64,000 nucleotides of DNA, from NCBI GenBank assembly GCA_965214485.1, contig CBDCBW010000002.1:62001-126000 (forward strand). The letters are read 5' to 3'. The DNA is from JANQRZ01 sp965214485. Lineage in GTDB: Bacteria; Bacteroidota; Rhodothermia; Rhodothermales; JANQRZ01. Positions 31,707-41,403 of the stretch are shown here, one piece after another (the stretch's first letter is position 1; the number at the start of each line of letters is the position of its first letter). The translations under genes were made by a program, and so were the position numbers. Below the pieces are notes generated by a model. It was not told the origin of the DNA and made no database searches. It worked only from the letters and a program-made list of their open reading frames with translations.

Positions 31707-32480
31707 ATGAGCCAGCCCGTCGCCGTCTGCCGCCTCGGCCACGCCGAGTACCAAGCGGCGTGGGACCTCCAGCACCGGATTCAGCAGCGGCTCATCGAGG
31801 CCAAGCGCAGCACGCCGCCGGAGGCGCTGCCGCACGTCCTGCTCGTCGTCGAGCACCCGCACGTCTTCACGCTCGGCAAGAGCGGCGACCGGGCGCACCT
31901 CCTCGCCGACGAGGCCGTGCTCGCGCAGCGCGGCGCGACGTTCGTCCACGTGGACCGGGGCGGCGACATCACCTACCACGGCCCCGGCCAGCTCGTCGCC
32001 TACCCGGTCTTCGACCTCGACCGGCTTCGGTATCCGGACGGCGCGCGCGCCACCGACATCCACCGCTACCTCCGCACGCTGGAAAACGCCGTCATCCAGA
32101 CCTGCGCGGACTACGGCGTCGCGGCGGGCCGCGTGGCGGGGCGCACCGGCGCGTGGGTCGAGGCCGGGACCGAGCGCGAGCGCAAGGTCTGCGCCTTCGG
32201 CGTCCGGTGCAGCCGGTGGGTGACGATGCACGGCCTCGCGCTCAATCTCAACACCGACCTGGGGTACTTCGAGCACATCGTCCCGTGCGGAATCGCGGAC
32301 CGGGGCGTGAGCTCGCTCGCGCGCGAGCTCGGCCGGCCCGTGGACGAGGCCGAGGCCGAGCGCCGGCTGCTCGGCCACCTCGCCGAGGCGTTCGGCCTGC
32401 GGCTGACGCGCTACGCCGGCGACGAGATGCACACCTTCTTCGCTCGCCTCGGCGTAACCTCGGGCGCGGCGGTCGTGTAA
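31707..32480 (+). CDS. lipB: Lipoyl(octanoyl) transferase LipB
   Basis: 257 residues. Transfers octanoyl groups from acyl carrier protein to the E2/GcvH domains of lipoate-dependent enzymes in the cytoplasm. The motif HVDRGGDITYHGPGQLVAYP, the catalytic Lys in ERKVCAFGVR (near 160) and the catalytic Cys in HIVPCGIADRGVSSL (near 194) are all present. The start overlaps no neighbour; it is 73 bp after sprA and may be read through from it. No lipA is visible in the window. Confidence 0.97.
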   Translation: MSQPVAVCRLGHAEYQAAWDLQHRIQQRLIEAKRSTPPEALPHVLLVVEHPHVFTLGKSGDRAHLLADEAVLAQRGATFVHVDRGGDITYHGPGQLVAYPVFDLDRLRYPDGARATDIHRYLRTLENAVIQTCADYGVAAGRVAGRTGAWVEAGTERERKVCAFGVRCSRWVTMHGLALNLNTDLGYFEHIVPCGIADRGVSSLARELGRPVDEAEAERRLLGHLAEAFGLRLTRYAGDEMHTFFARLGVTSGAAVV

Positions 32481-32529
32481 AATCTTCGCGCTGCCCGCCC
32501 CGTGCTGGCCCGGCGTCCCCGGTTCGCCC

Positions 32530-32538
32530 TACCTTTCG
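32530..32538 (+). promoter_or_regulatory. Putative -10-type element (TACCTTTCG)
   Basis: TACCTTTCG ends 28 bp before the ATG at 32567, a good distance for a promoter -10/-7 element, and matches the recurring motif of this window. Confidence 0.4.
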
Positions 32539-32566
32539 CTCTGCCTCCACCCTCCGCCCAATCCCC

Positions 32567-32920
32567 ATGGCCTTCAGCATCGAACACTTCGCCCGCCAAC
32601 TCCTCATCGAGGCCCTCTTCTACGACGAGGAGTACGTCGCCCTCGGCAACGTCAGCCTGATCGACGGGGCCAACCAGAAGGAGCTGTTCCTCGCCTCGTT
32701 CGACCCCGAGCGCGACACGTTCCTGATCGAGGAGGCCGTCGAGTGGGAAGACCTCGACGCCGACCAAGACGGCGAGATCGACTACGCGCTCGCCGTCGAC
32801 GGCAAGGAGTACGGGACCTACGAGACGCCCGAGGACGCCGCCGACGCCCTGCTCGGCCTCGCCCGCGAGCACAACCTCGTCCCGAGCTTCATGCTCCTCT
32901 TCGACGAGGAAGCGGCGTAG
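32567..32920 (+). CDS. Small acidic protein of unknown function
   Basis: 117 residues, very rich in Asp and Glu (EWEDLDADQDGEIDYALAVDGKEYG). No signal peptide, membrane helix or metal motif beyond an Asp-rich stretch (DADQDGEID) that resembles a calcium loop. Start chosen at ATG 32567 where protein-like composition begins; the frame is open far upstream through lipB in a different frame. I do not recognise the family. It may be co-expressed with lipB. Confidence 0.75.
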   Translation: MAFSIEHFARQLLIEALFYDEEYVALGNVSLIDGANQKELFLASFDPERDTFLIEEAVEWEDLDADQDGEIDYALAVDGKEYGTYETPEDAADALLGLAREHNLVPSFMLLFDEEAA

Positions 32921-32995
32921 CCAGGAGCGGAAGAGCGAAGGACACGAAGAGCGGAGGAGTTCAGGGTTCGACGGTTTAGCCCTTCTTCGGCTCTT

Positions 32996-33391
32996 TCACA
33001 CGTCTGCTCTTCCGTCCGTACTCCTCGCTCCCAGCGCCAGCAACCCCCACCCCGCGATGAAGGCGACGCCGCCGAGCGGGGTGACGGCTCCGAGCCACGG
33101 CGCGTCCGCGAGCACGAGGGCGTACAGGCTGCCCGAGAACAGCACGGTCCCGGCGAGGAAACCCCACCCCGCCCACCGGAGCCACCGGCTCGCCTGCCGC
33201 TCCGCGAGGACGCCCACGACGAGCAGCGCGAGCGCGTGCGTCAGTTGGTAGCGCGCCGCCGTCTCGAACGTCGCCAGCCGGTCGGGGGACACGGCCCCGC
33301 CGAGCGCGTGCGCGCCGAAGGCCCCGGCGGCAACGGCGACGCCCGCCGAGAGCGCGCCGACCGTGAGCCAGCGAGTCCCGTCCGCGGTCAC
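32996..33391 (-). CDS. DUF423 membrane protein
   Basis: 131 residues from a GTG at 33391 that overlaps the stop of the upstream lipoprotein gene (GTGA). Four membrane helices and the DUF423 (YgdD-like) signatures: AGAFGAHALGG near the N-terminus, TAARYQLTHALALLVVG, GTVLFSGSLYAL, and TPLGGVAFIAGWGLLALGA. Inner-membrane protein of unknown function, widely conserved. Last gene of the minus-strand run that starts at 35471. Confidence 0.92.
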   Translation of the reverse strand: MTADGTRWLTVGALSAGVAVAAGAFGAHALGGAVSPDRLATFETAARYQLTHALALLVVGVLAERQASRWLRWAGWGFLAGTVLFSGSLYALVLADAPWLGAVTPLGGVAFIAGWGLLALGARSTDGRADV

Positions 33392-33879
33392 GATCCCTCG
33401 CGCAGCGGCTGCACGGTGAACGGCTGCACGGTGTCGTTCAGCTCGAGCGTGTAGTCGCCCGGCGCGAGCGGGTCGTCGAGGGTGTAGTAGAACCGGTACG
33501 GGCGGACGACCTGCGTGCAGACGGCCCCCTTCGGGCGGCGCATCTCGAAGGTGACTTCGATGAGGTTCGCGCGGCGCTCCTGCCGAAGGTCGTGCAGTAC
33601 CGTGCAGCCGTCCGGCAACGCCCCCTTGATGAAGAGCTCGACGGGCCGCCGCCCGCCCTCGACCGCTCCCGCGCGGACCTCGACCTCGCTGAAATAGGCC
33701 GGGTAGTAGAAATACTCCTGCGCCGAGTCCGGCGGCGCGAGCAGCATCGTCTCGCGGTCGGCGTCCTCCCCGGTGCGCGAGCCGAACCCGGTGTCCGCCT
33801 CGGCTACGTCGGACGCCCCGCTGCACGCGCCGAGCGCGAGGACCGAGCCGGCGGCGGCGAGCAGAAAAAGTCGCCTCAT
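33388..33879 (-). CDS. Hypothetical lipoprotein
   Basis: 163 residues. Leader ends in the lipobox LGAC (Cys19). The mature part is beta-rich with no family I recognise: SEVEVRAGAVEGGRRPVELFIKGALPDGC ... NLIEVTFEMRRPKGAVCTQVVRPY ... YTLELNDTVQPFTV. The two Cys could form a disulfide. It is translationally coupled on both sides (ATGA with rsfS, GTGA with the DUF423 gene), so it is made with the ribosome silencing factor. Confidence 0.85.
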   Translation of the reverse strand: MRRLFLLAAAGSVLALGACSGASDVAEADTGFGSRTGEDADRETMLLAPPDSAQEYFYYPAYFSEVEVRAGAVEGGRRPVELFIKGALPDGCTVLHDLRQERRANLIEVTFEMRRPKGAVCTQVVRPYRFYYTLDDPLAPGDYTLELNDTVQPFTVQPLREGS

Positions 33880-34301
33880 CCTTCCTCCTTCAGCAGCGCC
33901 ACGCGCTCGGCGTCCTCGGCGACGTGCTCGACCGGGGCGTCGCCCCAGAGCCGTTCGAGGTCGTAGTAGGCGCGGCGCTCGCGGTCGAAGATGTGGGCGA
34001 CGACGTTGACATAGTCGAGCACGACCCATTGGTTGTGCTGGGTGCCCTCGCGCTTCCACGGCCGCTCGCCGGCCTCCTTGAGCTGCTCGCGCACGGCGTC
34101 GGCGATGGCCTTGACCTGCAGGCTCGACTCGCCGGTGCCGATGACGAAGTAGTCCGTCACGCCGGACACCTCGCGCACGTCGATCACGGTCACGTCCACC
34201 GCCTTTTTGCTCTGCATCGCCCCGACGGCAAGAGCCGCCAGGGCGCGGGCCGGGCGATGGGAGGAGCGTGGTACCGAGCGGGAGGCGGACGTGGAGGCCA
34301 T
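33876..34301 (-). CDS. rsfS: Ribosomal silencing factor RsfS
   Basis: 141 residues. RsfS binds ribosomal protein L14 and blocks subunit joining when nutrients are short. Signatures: KKAVDVTVIDVREVSGVTDYFVIGTGESSLQVKAIADAVRE, GTQHNQWVVLDYVNVVAHIF and YYDLERLWGDAP. The start at 34301 keeps the helix ARALAALAVGAMQSKKA seen in homologues. The 3-prime end overlaps the downstream lipoprotein start. In many bacteria it neighbours LytR-type genes, as here. Confidence 0.96.
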   Translation of the reverse strand: MASTSASRSVPRSSHRPARALAALAVGAMQSKKAVDVTVIDVREVSGVTDYFVIGTGESSLQVKAIADAVREQLKEAGERPWKREGTQHNQWVVLDYVNVVAHIFDRERRAYYDLERLWGDAPVEHVAEDAERVALLKEEG

Positions 34302-34358
34302 AAACAGAGGAAGGGGTTGGGAGGAGGGGGTTAGAGGACAACGTAAAACGGAGGGCCG

Positions 34359-34823
34359 TCAGGGCAGCGGTTCGTCTCCAAAGGCGCGGAGCGTTTCGTA
34401 GTCCCGGCCGATCACGACGGAGGCGTCAAGATAATAGCTCTCGCCCGGCTCCGAGCGCACGTAGGCCTCGTCGATCCCGAGGAGCGCAGCCACCCGCAGC
34501 GCCGCCGCCCGGTTCCCGACGCGGTCGATCACGAGCGAGTGCTCCTGCTCGAAGTCGGCGTAGTTGCCGCTGCCGACGACGTCGACGTCGTGGTCGCGGA
34601 GGAAGCCGGTGGCCCGGCCCGCGACGCCCGAGGCCCCGCAGCCGTTGAGCACCTCGACCTGGATGATGTCCGCCGGCGGGTCGGCTGCGCTGGCGCGGAG
34701 CACCGGGCTCGCGCCCGGAGAGAGGGTGCTCGTGGCGAAGGCGTAGGCGAGGACGAGGACGAGCAGGCCCGCCACGGCGAGGCCGACGTTCAGCAGCAGA
34801 CTGCGCGGGCGGGCATCAGACAT
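34359..34823 (-). CDS. LytR_C domain membrane protein
   Basis: 154 residues from ATG 34823. One N-terminal membrane helix (LLLNVGLAVAGLLVLVLAYAFA, near 8-29) and a periplasmic LytR_C domain: IIQVEVLNGCGASGVAGRATGFLRDHDVDVVGSGNY ... HSLVIDRVGNRAAALRVAALLGI ... SYYLDASVVIGRDYETL. The catalytic LytR-CpsA-Psr phosphotransferase domain is absent, so this is a stand-alone accessory domain. Lies 57 bp upstream of rsfS in the same transcription unit. Confidence 0.92.
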   Translation of the reverse strand: MSDARPRSLLLNVGLAVAGLLVLVLAYAFATSTLSPGASPVLRASAADPPADIIQVEVLNGCGASGVAGRATGFLRDHDVDVVGSGNYADFEQEHSLVIDRVGNRAAALRVAALLGIDEAYVRSEPGESYYLDASVVIGRDYETLRAFGDEPLP

Positions 34824-34907
34824 GCGCCCTCGGGAGCCGGTGAACACGAACGCGGCACGCCCCCGTCAGGTGACGTGCCGCGCCGGAATGGGAGGAGGCG
34901 AGGGGCA

Positions 34908-35471
34908 TCAGCGCGGCGCGGTCCGCCAGAAGAGGTCGTCGTAGTCCGACGCGCCGAAGCCCGCCCGGACCTGCGTGCCCCCGTAGTACGGGTTGGCGTA
35001 ACCGTACGGGCTGGCGTAGCCGCCGAACGGGCTCTGCTGCACCTGGAACTGGATCAGCGAGTTCTCGGTCGGGCGGTAGGCGATCTGCGCGTTCTGGAGG
35101 TAGAGCTTCGCCGGCGACTCGGGCGAGAAGCCGAGGTGCTGCTGCACTGCGTCCGACCCGAACGGCGAGTGCGCCACGCCGACATCGACGCGGGCCGCGA
35201 GCCGGTCCGAGGGCTGATACCGCAGGCTCGTCGTCAGCACGCCGAGGCCGAGGCTCTGCCCGCCGGAGCTCGAGAACGACATCTCGTAGGCGTTGCTGAT
35301 CTTGAAGTGCTCGGGGTTGAGGAGCGAGCCGAGGGCGAACCCCGTCGGGGCTTCGTAGACCGCGACGGGCGGCGTGCCGCTCGGCGGCAAGTCGGCGCGG
35401 AGCTGGGCGTGGGCGGGGGCGGCGACGTAGAGCAGGGCCGCGAGGACGAGGACGGACGAGGCGTAGCGCAT
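34908..35471 (-). CDS. Secreted/outer-membrane protein of unknown function
   Basis: 187 residues with a signal peptide (MRYASSVLVLAALLYVAAPAHAQ). Alternating aromatic strands (MSFSSSGGQSLGLGVLTTSLRYQP, VDVGVAHSPFG, AQIAYRPTENSLIQFQVQQSPFGG) suggest a small beta-barrel or beta-sandwich. A Gly/Tyr/Pro patch (GGYASPYGYANPYYGG) is near the C-terminus. No named family. First gene of the five-gene run; a canonical-looking promoter is 25 bp upstream. Confidence 0.82.
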   Translation of the reverse strand: MRYASSVLVLAALLYVAAPAHAQLRADLPPSGTPPVAVYEAPTGFALGSLLNPEHFKISNAYEMSFSSSGGQSLGLGVLTTSLRYQPSDRLAARVDVGVAHSPFGSDAVQQHLGFSPESPAKLYLQNAQIAYRPTENSLIQFQVQQSPFGGYASPYGYANPYYGGTQVRAGFGASDYDDLFWRTAPR

Positions 35472-35495
35472 CAGCGAAGCGGTGGGGGGTGGGGC

Positions 35496-35524
35496 ATGAT
35501 AGAGCGGGCCGCAGGATTTGTCAA
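35496..35524 (-). promoter_or_regulatory. Sigma-70-like promoter of the five-gene operon
   Basis: Read on the minus strand: TTGACA, a 17-bp spacer, TATCAT. The -10 lies 25 bp before the ATG at 35471. It is the best consensus match seen in the window and should drive the genes from 35471 to 32996. Confidence 0.65.
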
Positions 35525-35599
35525 TAACGAACGCTCCCCTCCTTTGTTCTGGTATGCCCGGCCCCGGTCGGGGCGGAAGCGTCTGCCCCGAGAAACAGC

Positions 35600-35643
35600 G
35601 TAGGGGCGGGTTTCAAACCCGCCCCTACCAAACCCGCCCCTAC
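35600..35643. repeat. Palindromic repeat with extra half-arm
   Basis: Arms GTAGGGGCGGGTTT and AAACCCGCCCCTAC pair perfectly around one base (35600-35628); another AAACCCGCCCCTAC arm follows at 35630-35643. The same palindrome recurs at 37041-37068. It lies just downstream of the aceA stop, so it could stabilise or end the transcript. Confidence 0.85.
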
Positions 35644-35665
35644 CGTCATAGTCAACCCTCATGCC

Positions 35666-36982
<1,317 letters not shown>

Positions 36983-37040
36983 GAGGTCGAGAGTCGAAAT
37001 GTCAGTGGATTGAGAAATGGCGGGGTTGAGCGAGAGATTG

Positions 37041-37068
37041 GTAGGGGCGGGTTTAAACCCGCCCCTAC
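37041..37068. repeat. Perfect 28-bp palindrome between aceB and aceA
   Basis: GTAGGGGCGGGTTT followed directly by its exact complement. Second copy of the element at 35600. In the mRNA it would form a 12-14-bp hairpin that could set the aceB:aceA expression ratio. Confidence 0.9.
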
Positions 37069-37083
37069 GAGTAGGGCCCGGTG

Positions 37084-38808
37084 CTAAAAGCACTGGCCGG
37101 TTTCCTTGAGCCGCCGCTGCTGCCCAGCGTCGCCGACGCGCTCGGAAGCGCAGGCGAGGAACGGGCGCATGACGGCTTCGGTGAAGACGAGCGCGGCGTC
37201 GGCGGCAGCCTCGCGGTAGCGGTCGAGCTCCTTCTCCACCGCCTCGGCAGGGGCCTTCGAGAGGTCCTCCTTCACCTCGCCGAGGATGTTGTCCAGCTCC
37301 TCGTCGAAGACGGAGTGGACGAGGGCGCGGGTGACTTCGGTGCCGTCCTCGAGCACCACCTTTTGGTGGAGCCACTGCCACGTCTGGGCGCGGGAGATTT
37401 CGAGCGTCGCCAGGTCCTCCATCAGCCCGTCCCACGCCACGCAGCCGATGTCCTGGTTCCAGCCCTTCATGTAGGCGATCCCGACGCGGACGTTGGTCCG
37501 GAGGCCCTGCATCGTGCGCGGGCCGCTGCCCTGCGGCAAGAGGTCCGGCTGCATCTCGATGTCGGGGTCTACGCCAAGCTGGTTGCGCGCGTCGCCCAGC
37601 TTGTCGAGGAACGGACGGAGGGCGTGCTCGATGAAGTAGGGGTGCGAGACCCAGCAGCCGTCGTGCCCGATGCGGGCCTCGAACTCCTTGTCGGCGACGA
37701 CCTTCGCGGTCTGCTCGGCGCGGGCTTCGGGCGTGCGGCCCGGCGTGAACGCCGCCATCCCGCCCATCCCGAACGCGCCGTGCCGGTGGCAGACCTTGAT
37801 GAGCCGCCGGGCGTAGTTCTCCATCCACGGCCGGTTCATCCCGATGCTGGCCCGGTCGGCCATCACGCGGTCGGGATGCTCCCGGAGGACCTTGATGTCG
37901 GAGAAAATCTTGTCCCAGCGCCCGCCGTTGAGCCCGGCGGCGTGGGTGCGGTACTCGTAGAGGATCTCTTCCATCTGGAACGCCGCCGGGAGGGTCTCGA
38001 TGAGGAACGTCGCCCGGGCGGTGCCGACGGGTAGGCCGAGATGTTCCTCGGCGAGGGTGAAGAGGCGGTTCCACCAGCGGGCTTCGAGGTAGTGCTCGCA
38101 CTTGGGGACGTAGTACTTCGGCGTCTTGCCCTGGGCGACGAGCGTTGCCGCGGTGTGGATCATGCACAGCGCGAAGTCGAGCAGCCCCCCCGCCACCGGC
38201 TCGCCGTCGACGCGGAGGTTCGACTCGTCGAGGTGGAGCCCGCGGACCCGGACCATCAGGAGGGGCATGTCGCCGGCGTCGAGGCGGTACTCCTTGACGA
38301 CGTTCCCGTCGCGGTCGCGCTTGGCGAAGGCGAGCGTGCCCTCGGCGGCGGCCTTCACGTTCTCGACACCCTGCATCACGTTGCCCCACGAGGGCTTCAT
38401 CGAGTCCTCGAAGTCGAGCATCGCGGCGTCGGCGCGGTGGCCGTCCGCCGTTCGACTGAGCATGTTGATGACCATCTTCGGGTCGCTCACCGGACCGGTG
38501 ATCTCGACGCGGCGCGTCAAGAGGTCGTCGGGGAGACGGGCCACCTGCCAGTCGCTGCGGGCGTCGGGATGCTCGTCGTCGGGGAGGTAGCCGGGGAGCG
38601 CGCCCGCGTCCCACTCGGCCTGGCGGCGGCGGCGGGCGAAGAGCAGGTTCTGGCGCTCGCTCTCGAGAGCCCGGTGGAGCGCGGCAATGACCGGAAGCGC
38701 TTCCGGGGACAGCACGCGTTCGGCCTGCGGGGTGTGGGCGGCGGCGTTGACCGAGACGCCGTGGGTGAGCAGCTTGCTGGGGGTCGAGGTGGCAGGTTCG
38801 GCAATCAT
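37084..38808 (-). CDS. aceB: Malate synthase A
   Basis: 574 residues from ATG 38808 (the frame opens 14 codons earlier). Condenses glyoxylate and acetyl-CoA to malate. Family motifs: DFEDSMKPSWGNVMQG, PLLMVRVRGLHLDE, YYVPKCEHYLEARWWN, the catalytic-site stretch TFLIETLPAAFQMEEILYE, GRWDKIFSDIK and KGWNQDIGCVAWDGLMEDLATLEISR. This is the A-type synthase paired with aceA in acetate-responsive operons. Its upstream region carries the symmetric GCGAAA operator, shared with the regulator gene at 38966. Confidence 0.98.
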   Translation of the reverse strand: MIAEPATSTPSKLLTHGVSVNAAAHTPQAERVLSPEALPVIAALHRALESERQNLLFARRRRQAEWDAGALPGYLPDDEHPDARSDWQVARLPDDLLTRRVEITGPVSDPKMVINMLSRTADGHRADAAMLDFEDSMKPSWGNVMQGVENVKAAAEGTLAFAKRDRDGNVVKEYRLDAGDMPLLMVRVRGLHLDESNLRVDGEPVAGGLLDFALCMIHTAATLVAQGKTPKYYVPKCEHYLEARWWNRLFTLAEEHLGLPVGTARATFLIETLPAAFQMEEILYEYRTHAAGLNGGRWDKIFSDIKVLREHPDRVMADRASIGMNRPWMENYARRLIKVCHRHGAFGMGGMAAFTPGRTPEARAEQTAKVVADKEFEARIGHDGCWVSHPYFIEHALRPFLDKLGDARNQLGVDPDIEMQPDLLPQGSGPRTMQGLRTNVRVGIAYMKGWNQDIGCVAWDGLMEDLATLEISRAQTWQWLHQKVVLEDGTEVTRALVHSVFDEELDNILGEVKEDLSKAPAEAVEKELDRYREAAADAALVFTEAVMRPFLACASERVGDAGQQRRLKETGQCF

Positions 38809-38859
38809 GAAGTCGAGGTGCGGGTGCGGGGGAGGCGTCGGGGGGCCCAAGAATATAAC

Positions 38860-38910
38860 TTGCGAAAGATCGTGTCAAGCGAAATTTCGCTATCAGGGTA
38901 TTTCGCTTGC
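38860..38910. promoter_or_regulatory. Symmetric operator between aceB and the XRE regulator
   Basis: Four GCGAAA half-sites: GCGAAA at 38862-38867, a central perfect palindrome AGCGAAATTTCGCT at 38878-38891, and TTTCGC at 38901-38906. The outer half-sites lie almost equally far from the centre. The array sits between divergent genes, near TATATTC for aceB and TATCTTG (38926-38932) for the regulator. RamB of corynebacteria binds a related A-rich GCAAA-type site before aceA and aceB, so this is the likely operator. Confidence 0.7.
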
Positions 38911-38965
38911 TTGCCCCTCTGCTTTTATCTTGCCCCGGCCCTCTCCCTCGCTCTCGCCCGCCTCG

Positions 38966-40477
38966 ATGGAAACCAGCGTTGACAACCTCCGCCTGATTCT
39001 CGGCCTGAAGCTCAAGCGCCTCCGCCAGAATCTCGGCGCGTCGCTGAAGGACATCGCCGAGTCGGCGGGGGTCTCGGTCTCGTACCTGTCGGAGATCGAG
39101 AAGGGCAAGAAGTACCCGAAGGCGGCGAAGCTGATCGACCTCGCGCGCGCGCTCGGAGTGGGCTACGACGACCTGGTGTCGCAGCAGGTCGAGGAGCCGC
39201 TCCGGGCGCTCAAGCAGGCCATCGCCTCGCCGTTCGTGCAGGAGTTTCCGTTCCAGCTCTTCGGGATCGGGACTGAGGACCTGCTCAGCCTGATGGCGGA
39301 CAAGCCGGGCGAGGCCGGGGCGCTCGTCGGCACGTTCGCCGAGGTCGCGCGCAACTACGACATGCGGGTCGAGGACTTCCTTCTGGCTGCGCTGCGGAGC
39401 TACCAGCAGCTCCACGCCAACCACTTCGCCGAGCTCGAGGCCCGCGCCGAGGCCGAGCGCGAGGCCCGAGGCTGGGACGGCGAGCGCCCGGTCCCGGCGG
39501 ACGCCCTCCGCGCCGCGCTGCAAACGGAGTTCGGCTACACCGTGGACACCGAGACGCTTCCGGCCCACCCCGACCTGCGCGGCTTCCGCTCCGTCTTCGT
39601 CGCCGGCGGAGACCGCGGGCCGACGCTCTACGTCAACGGCGGGCTGCTCCCGTCGCAGCAGGCGTTCGTCTTCGCCCGCGAGCTGGGCTACGAGTTGCTC
39701 GAGGTCCCCGCCCGCGCGACGACCTCGTCGTGGCTCGAGGTGACCTCGTTCGAGCAGGTGCTCAGCAACTTCGAGGTGTCGTACTTCGCCGGGGCGCTGC
39801 TCATCAGCCGCGGCGCGCTCGTCCGCGACCTCGGCCTCTTCTTCGAGCAGCCGACGTGGGACGAGGCCGCTTTCCGCGACGCCTTCGAGCGCTACGACGC
39901 GACGCCCGAGATGTTTTTCTACCGCCTCACCCAGCTCATCCCCGAGGCGTTCGGGCTGGGCGAGATCTGCTTCATGCGCTTCAGCCACCCGCGCGGGACC
40001 GACCACTACGACCTCACGAAGCTCCTCAACATGAGCCACGTCCCCGTCCCGCACGGCGTCCGCCGCGACGAGCACTACTGCCGCCGCTGGCCCGCCGCCG
40101 GTGCGCTCCAGGCGCTCGACGCGCAGCAGCGATCGGGCGGCGGGGACGTGCCGACGGTCCGAGTCCAGCGCTCGCACTTCCTCAGCGACGGCGCGACGTT
40201 CTTCGAGATCGCCCTCGCCCGCCCGCTCGCGCTCACCGAGGGCGTCAACACGGCCGTCTCGCTGGGCTTCCTCGTGGACGACGCCGTGCGCGAGACGGTC
40301 CGCTTCTGGGACGACCCGGCGGTGCCCAGCCTCGACGTGAACCTGACGTGCGAGCGCTGCCCGCTCCCGCCGGAGGACTGCCGCGTCAGGGCCGCGCCGC
40401 CGACGGTGCTCGAGCGCACGGTGGAGCTGGCCCGCCGCCGCAACGCCCTCGCCGACCTCGGCGTGCCCCTCGGTTAG
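38966..40477 (+). CDS. XRE-family regulator, RamB/ScfR-like
   Basis: 503 residues. N-terminal helix-turn-helix (near 10-70: LGLKLKRLRQNLGASLKDIAESAGVSVSYLSEIEKGKKYP). The middle has an IrrE/ImmA-like DUF955 region (SQQAFVFARELGYELL ... FEVSYFAGALLISRG) in which the metalloprotease HExxH is replaced by RELGYE, so proteolysis is unlikely. The C-terminal DUF2083-like domain ends with a Cys cluster (LTCERCPLPPEDCRVR). This architecture is that of RamB (represses aceA/aceB in Corynebacterium) and ScfR/MccR-type short-chain acyl-CoA responsive regulators. Divergent position and operator point to control of the glyoxylate bypass. Confidence 0.92.
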   Translation: METSVDNLRLILGLKLKRLRQNLGASLKDIAESAGVSVSYLSEIEKGKKYPKAAKLIDLARALGVGYDDLVSQQVEEPLRALKQAIASPFVQEFPFQLFGIGTEDLLSLMADKPGEAGALVGTFAEVARNYDMRVEDFLLAALRSYQQLHANHFAELEARAEAEREARGWDGERPVPADALRAALQTEFGYTVDTETLPAHPDLRGFRSVFVAGGDRGPTLYVNGGLLPSQQAFVFARELGYELLEVPARATTSSWLEVTSFEQVLSNFEVSYFAGALLISRGALVRDLGLFFEQPTWDEAAFRDAFERYDATPEMFFYRLTQLIPEAFGLGEICFMRFSHPRGTDHYDLTKLLNMSHVPVPHGVRRDEHYCRRWPAAGALQALDAQQRSGGGDVPTVRVQRSHFLSDGATFFEIALARPLALTEGVNTAVSLGFLVDDAVRETVRFWDDPAVPSLDVNLTCERCPLPPEDCRVRAAPPTVLERTVELARRRNALADLGVPLG

Positions 40478-41292
40478 CTCTGGGCTACGACGGCCCGGAC
40501 GAGGGTGGTGAACCGGTCCCGCACAGCGCGCCCGGCGGCCATCACCTCGTCGTGGCTCAGCGGTTCGGCGTTCAGTCCGGCGGCGGCGTTCGTGATGGCC
40601 GAGATGCCGAGGACCGGCATCCCGAGTGCGGCGGCCTGGATCACCTCGGGCACCGTGCTCATCCCCACGGCGTCGGCCCCAATCGTGCGGAAGAAGCGGA
40701 TCTCGGCAGGGGTCTCGTAGCTCGGTCCGCTCGTCCAGAGGTAGACCCCGCGCCGCGTCGGGATGCCGCGCGCGAGGGCGAGCGCTTCGGCGCGGTCGAG
40801 CCACGCGGGGTCGTAGGGCGCGGCGAGGTCGGGCCAGCGCGGCTCGCCGGGGCGCACCGGGCCGGACATCGGGGAGGCGAAGGCGAGGTTGAGGTGGTCG
40901 GTGATGAACATCAGCGTGCCCGGCCCCATCGCCGGGTCGATCCCGCCGGCGGCGTTCGTGACGAGGAGACGGGCCGCGCCGAGGGCGTGGGCGAGGCGGA
41001 CGGGGAAGCCCAGCGCGCCGGGCGCGTGGCCCTCGTAGAGGTGCACCCGCCCCTGCACGAGGAGCACCGACCGCCCCTCGAGTGTCCCGAAGACGAGCCG
41101 CCCCGCATGTCCGACGACGGTGGAGCGCGGGTAGCCCGGGACGGCCTCCGTTGGGATCGTCACGGCGTCCGAGGCTTCGCCGGCGAGCGCGCCGAGGCCG
41201 GAGCCCAGAATGAGTACGGTCTCGGGCGCAGCGTCGGTGTGCTCGCGCACGGCGGCGACGGCAGCGTCTAGGGTATCGGTGGAGGGTTCCAT
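40474..41292 (-). CDS. Purine nucleoside phosphorylase
   Basis: 272 residues from ATG 41292. Trimeric PNP/MTAP family: phosphate site ILGSGLGALAGEA, VVGHAGRLVFGTLEG, HLYEGH, LLVTNAAGGIDPAMGPGTLM, and the substrate motif SGPSYETPAEIRFFRTIGADAVGMSTVPEV. Cleaves guanosine/inosine-type nucleosides with phosphate for purine salvage. The Asn in AITNAAAGL suits 6-oxopurines. Converges with the regulator gene; the stop codons overlap. Confidence 0.96.
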   Translation of the reverse strand: MEPSTDTLDAAVAAVREHTDAAPETVLILGSGLGALAGEASDAVTIPTEAVPGYPRSTVVGHAGRLVFGTLEGRSVLLVQGRVHLYEGHAPGALGFPVRLAHALGAARLLVTNAAGGIDPAMGPGTLMFITDHLNLAFASPMSGPVRPGEPRWPDLAAPYDPAWLDRAEALALARGIPTRRGVYLWTSGPSYETPAEIRFFRTIGADAVGMSTVPEVIQAAALGMPVLGISAITNAAAGLNAEPLSHDEVMAAGRAVRDRFTTLVRAVVAQS

Positions 41293-41403
41293 CGCGGTCA
41301 GGCCGAGGCAGTCAGAGTGTGTTTGTGAATAGGGGGTGCGAGCCGAGAGCAAGGGGACGGACGGGGGATCGCGCGAAGGGGTAAGACCCGAAGCGCGGAC
41401 CGG

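Noticed and set aside
23375..31708. A 2777-residue open frame on the minus strand opposite sprA
   Set aside because: It is fully antisense to a clear SprA, has Arg/Glu/Val-rich repetitive composition and no domain. The high-GC codon bias of sprA removes stops from the opposite frame.
38966..40477. Reading the XRE protein as an ImmA/IrrE metalloprotease
   Set aside because: The HExxH motif is replaced by RELGYE, so a regulator without protease activity is the better reading.
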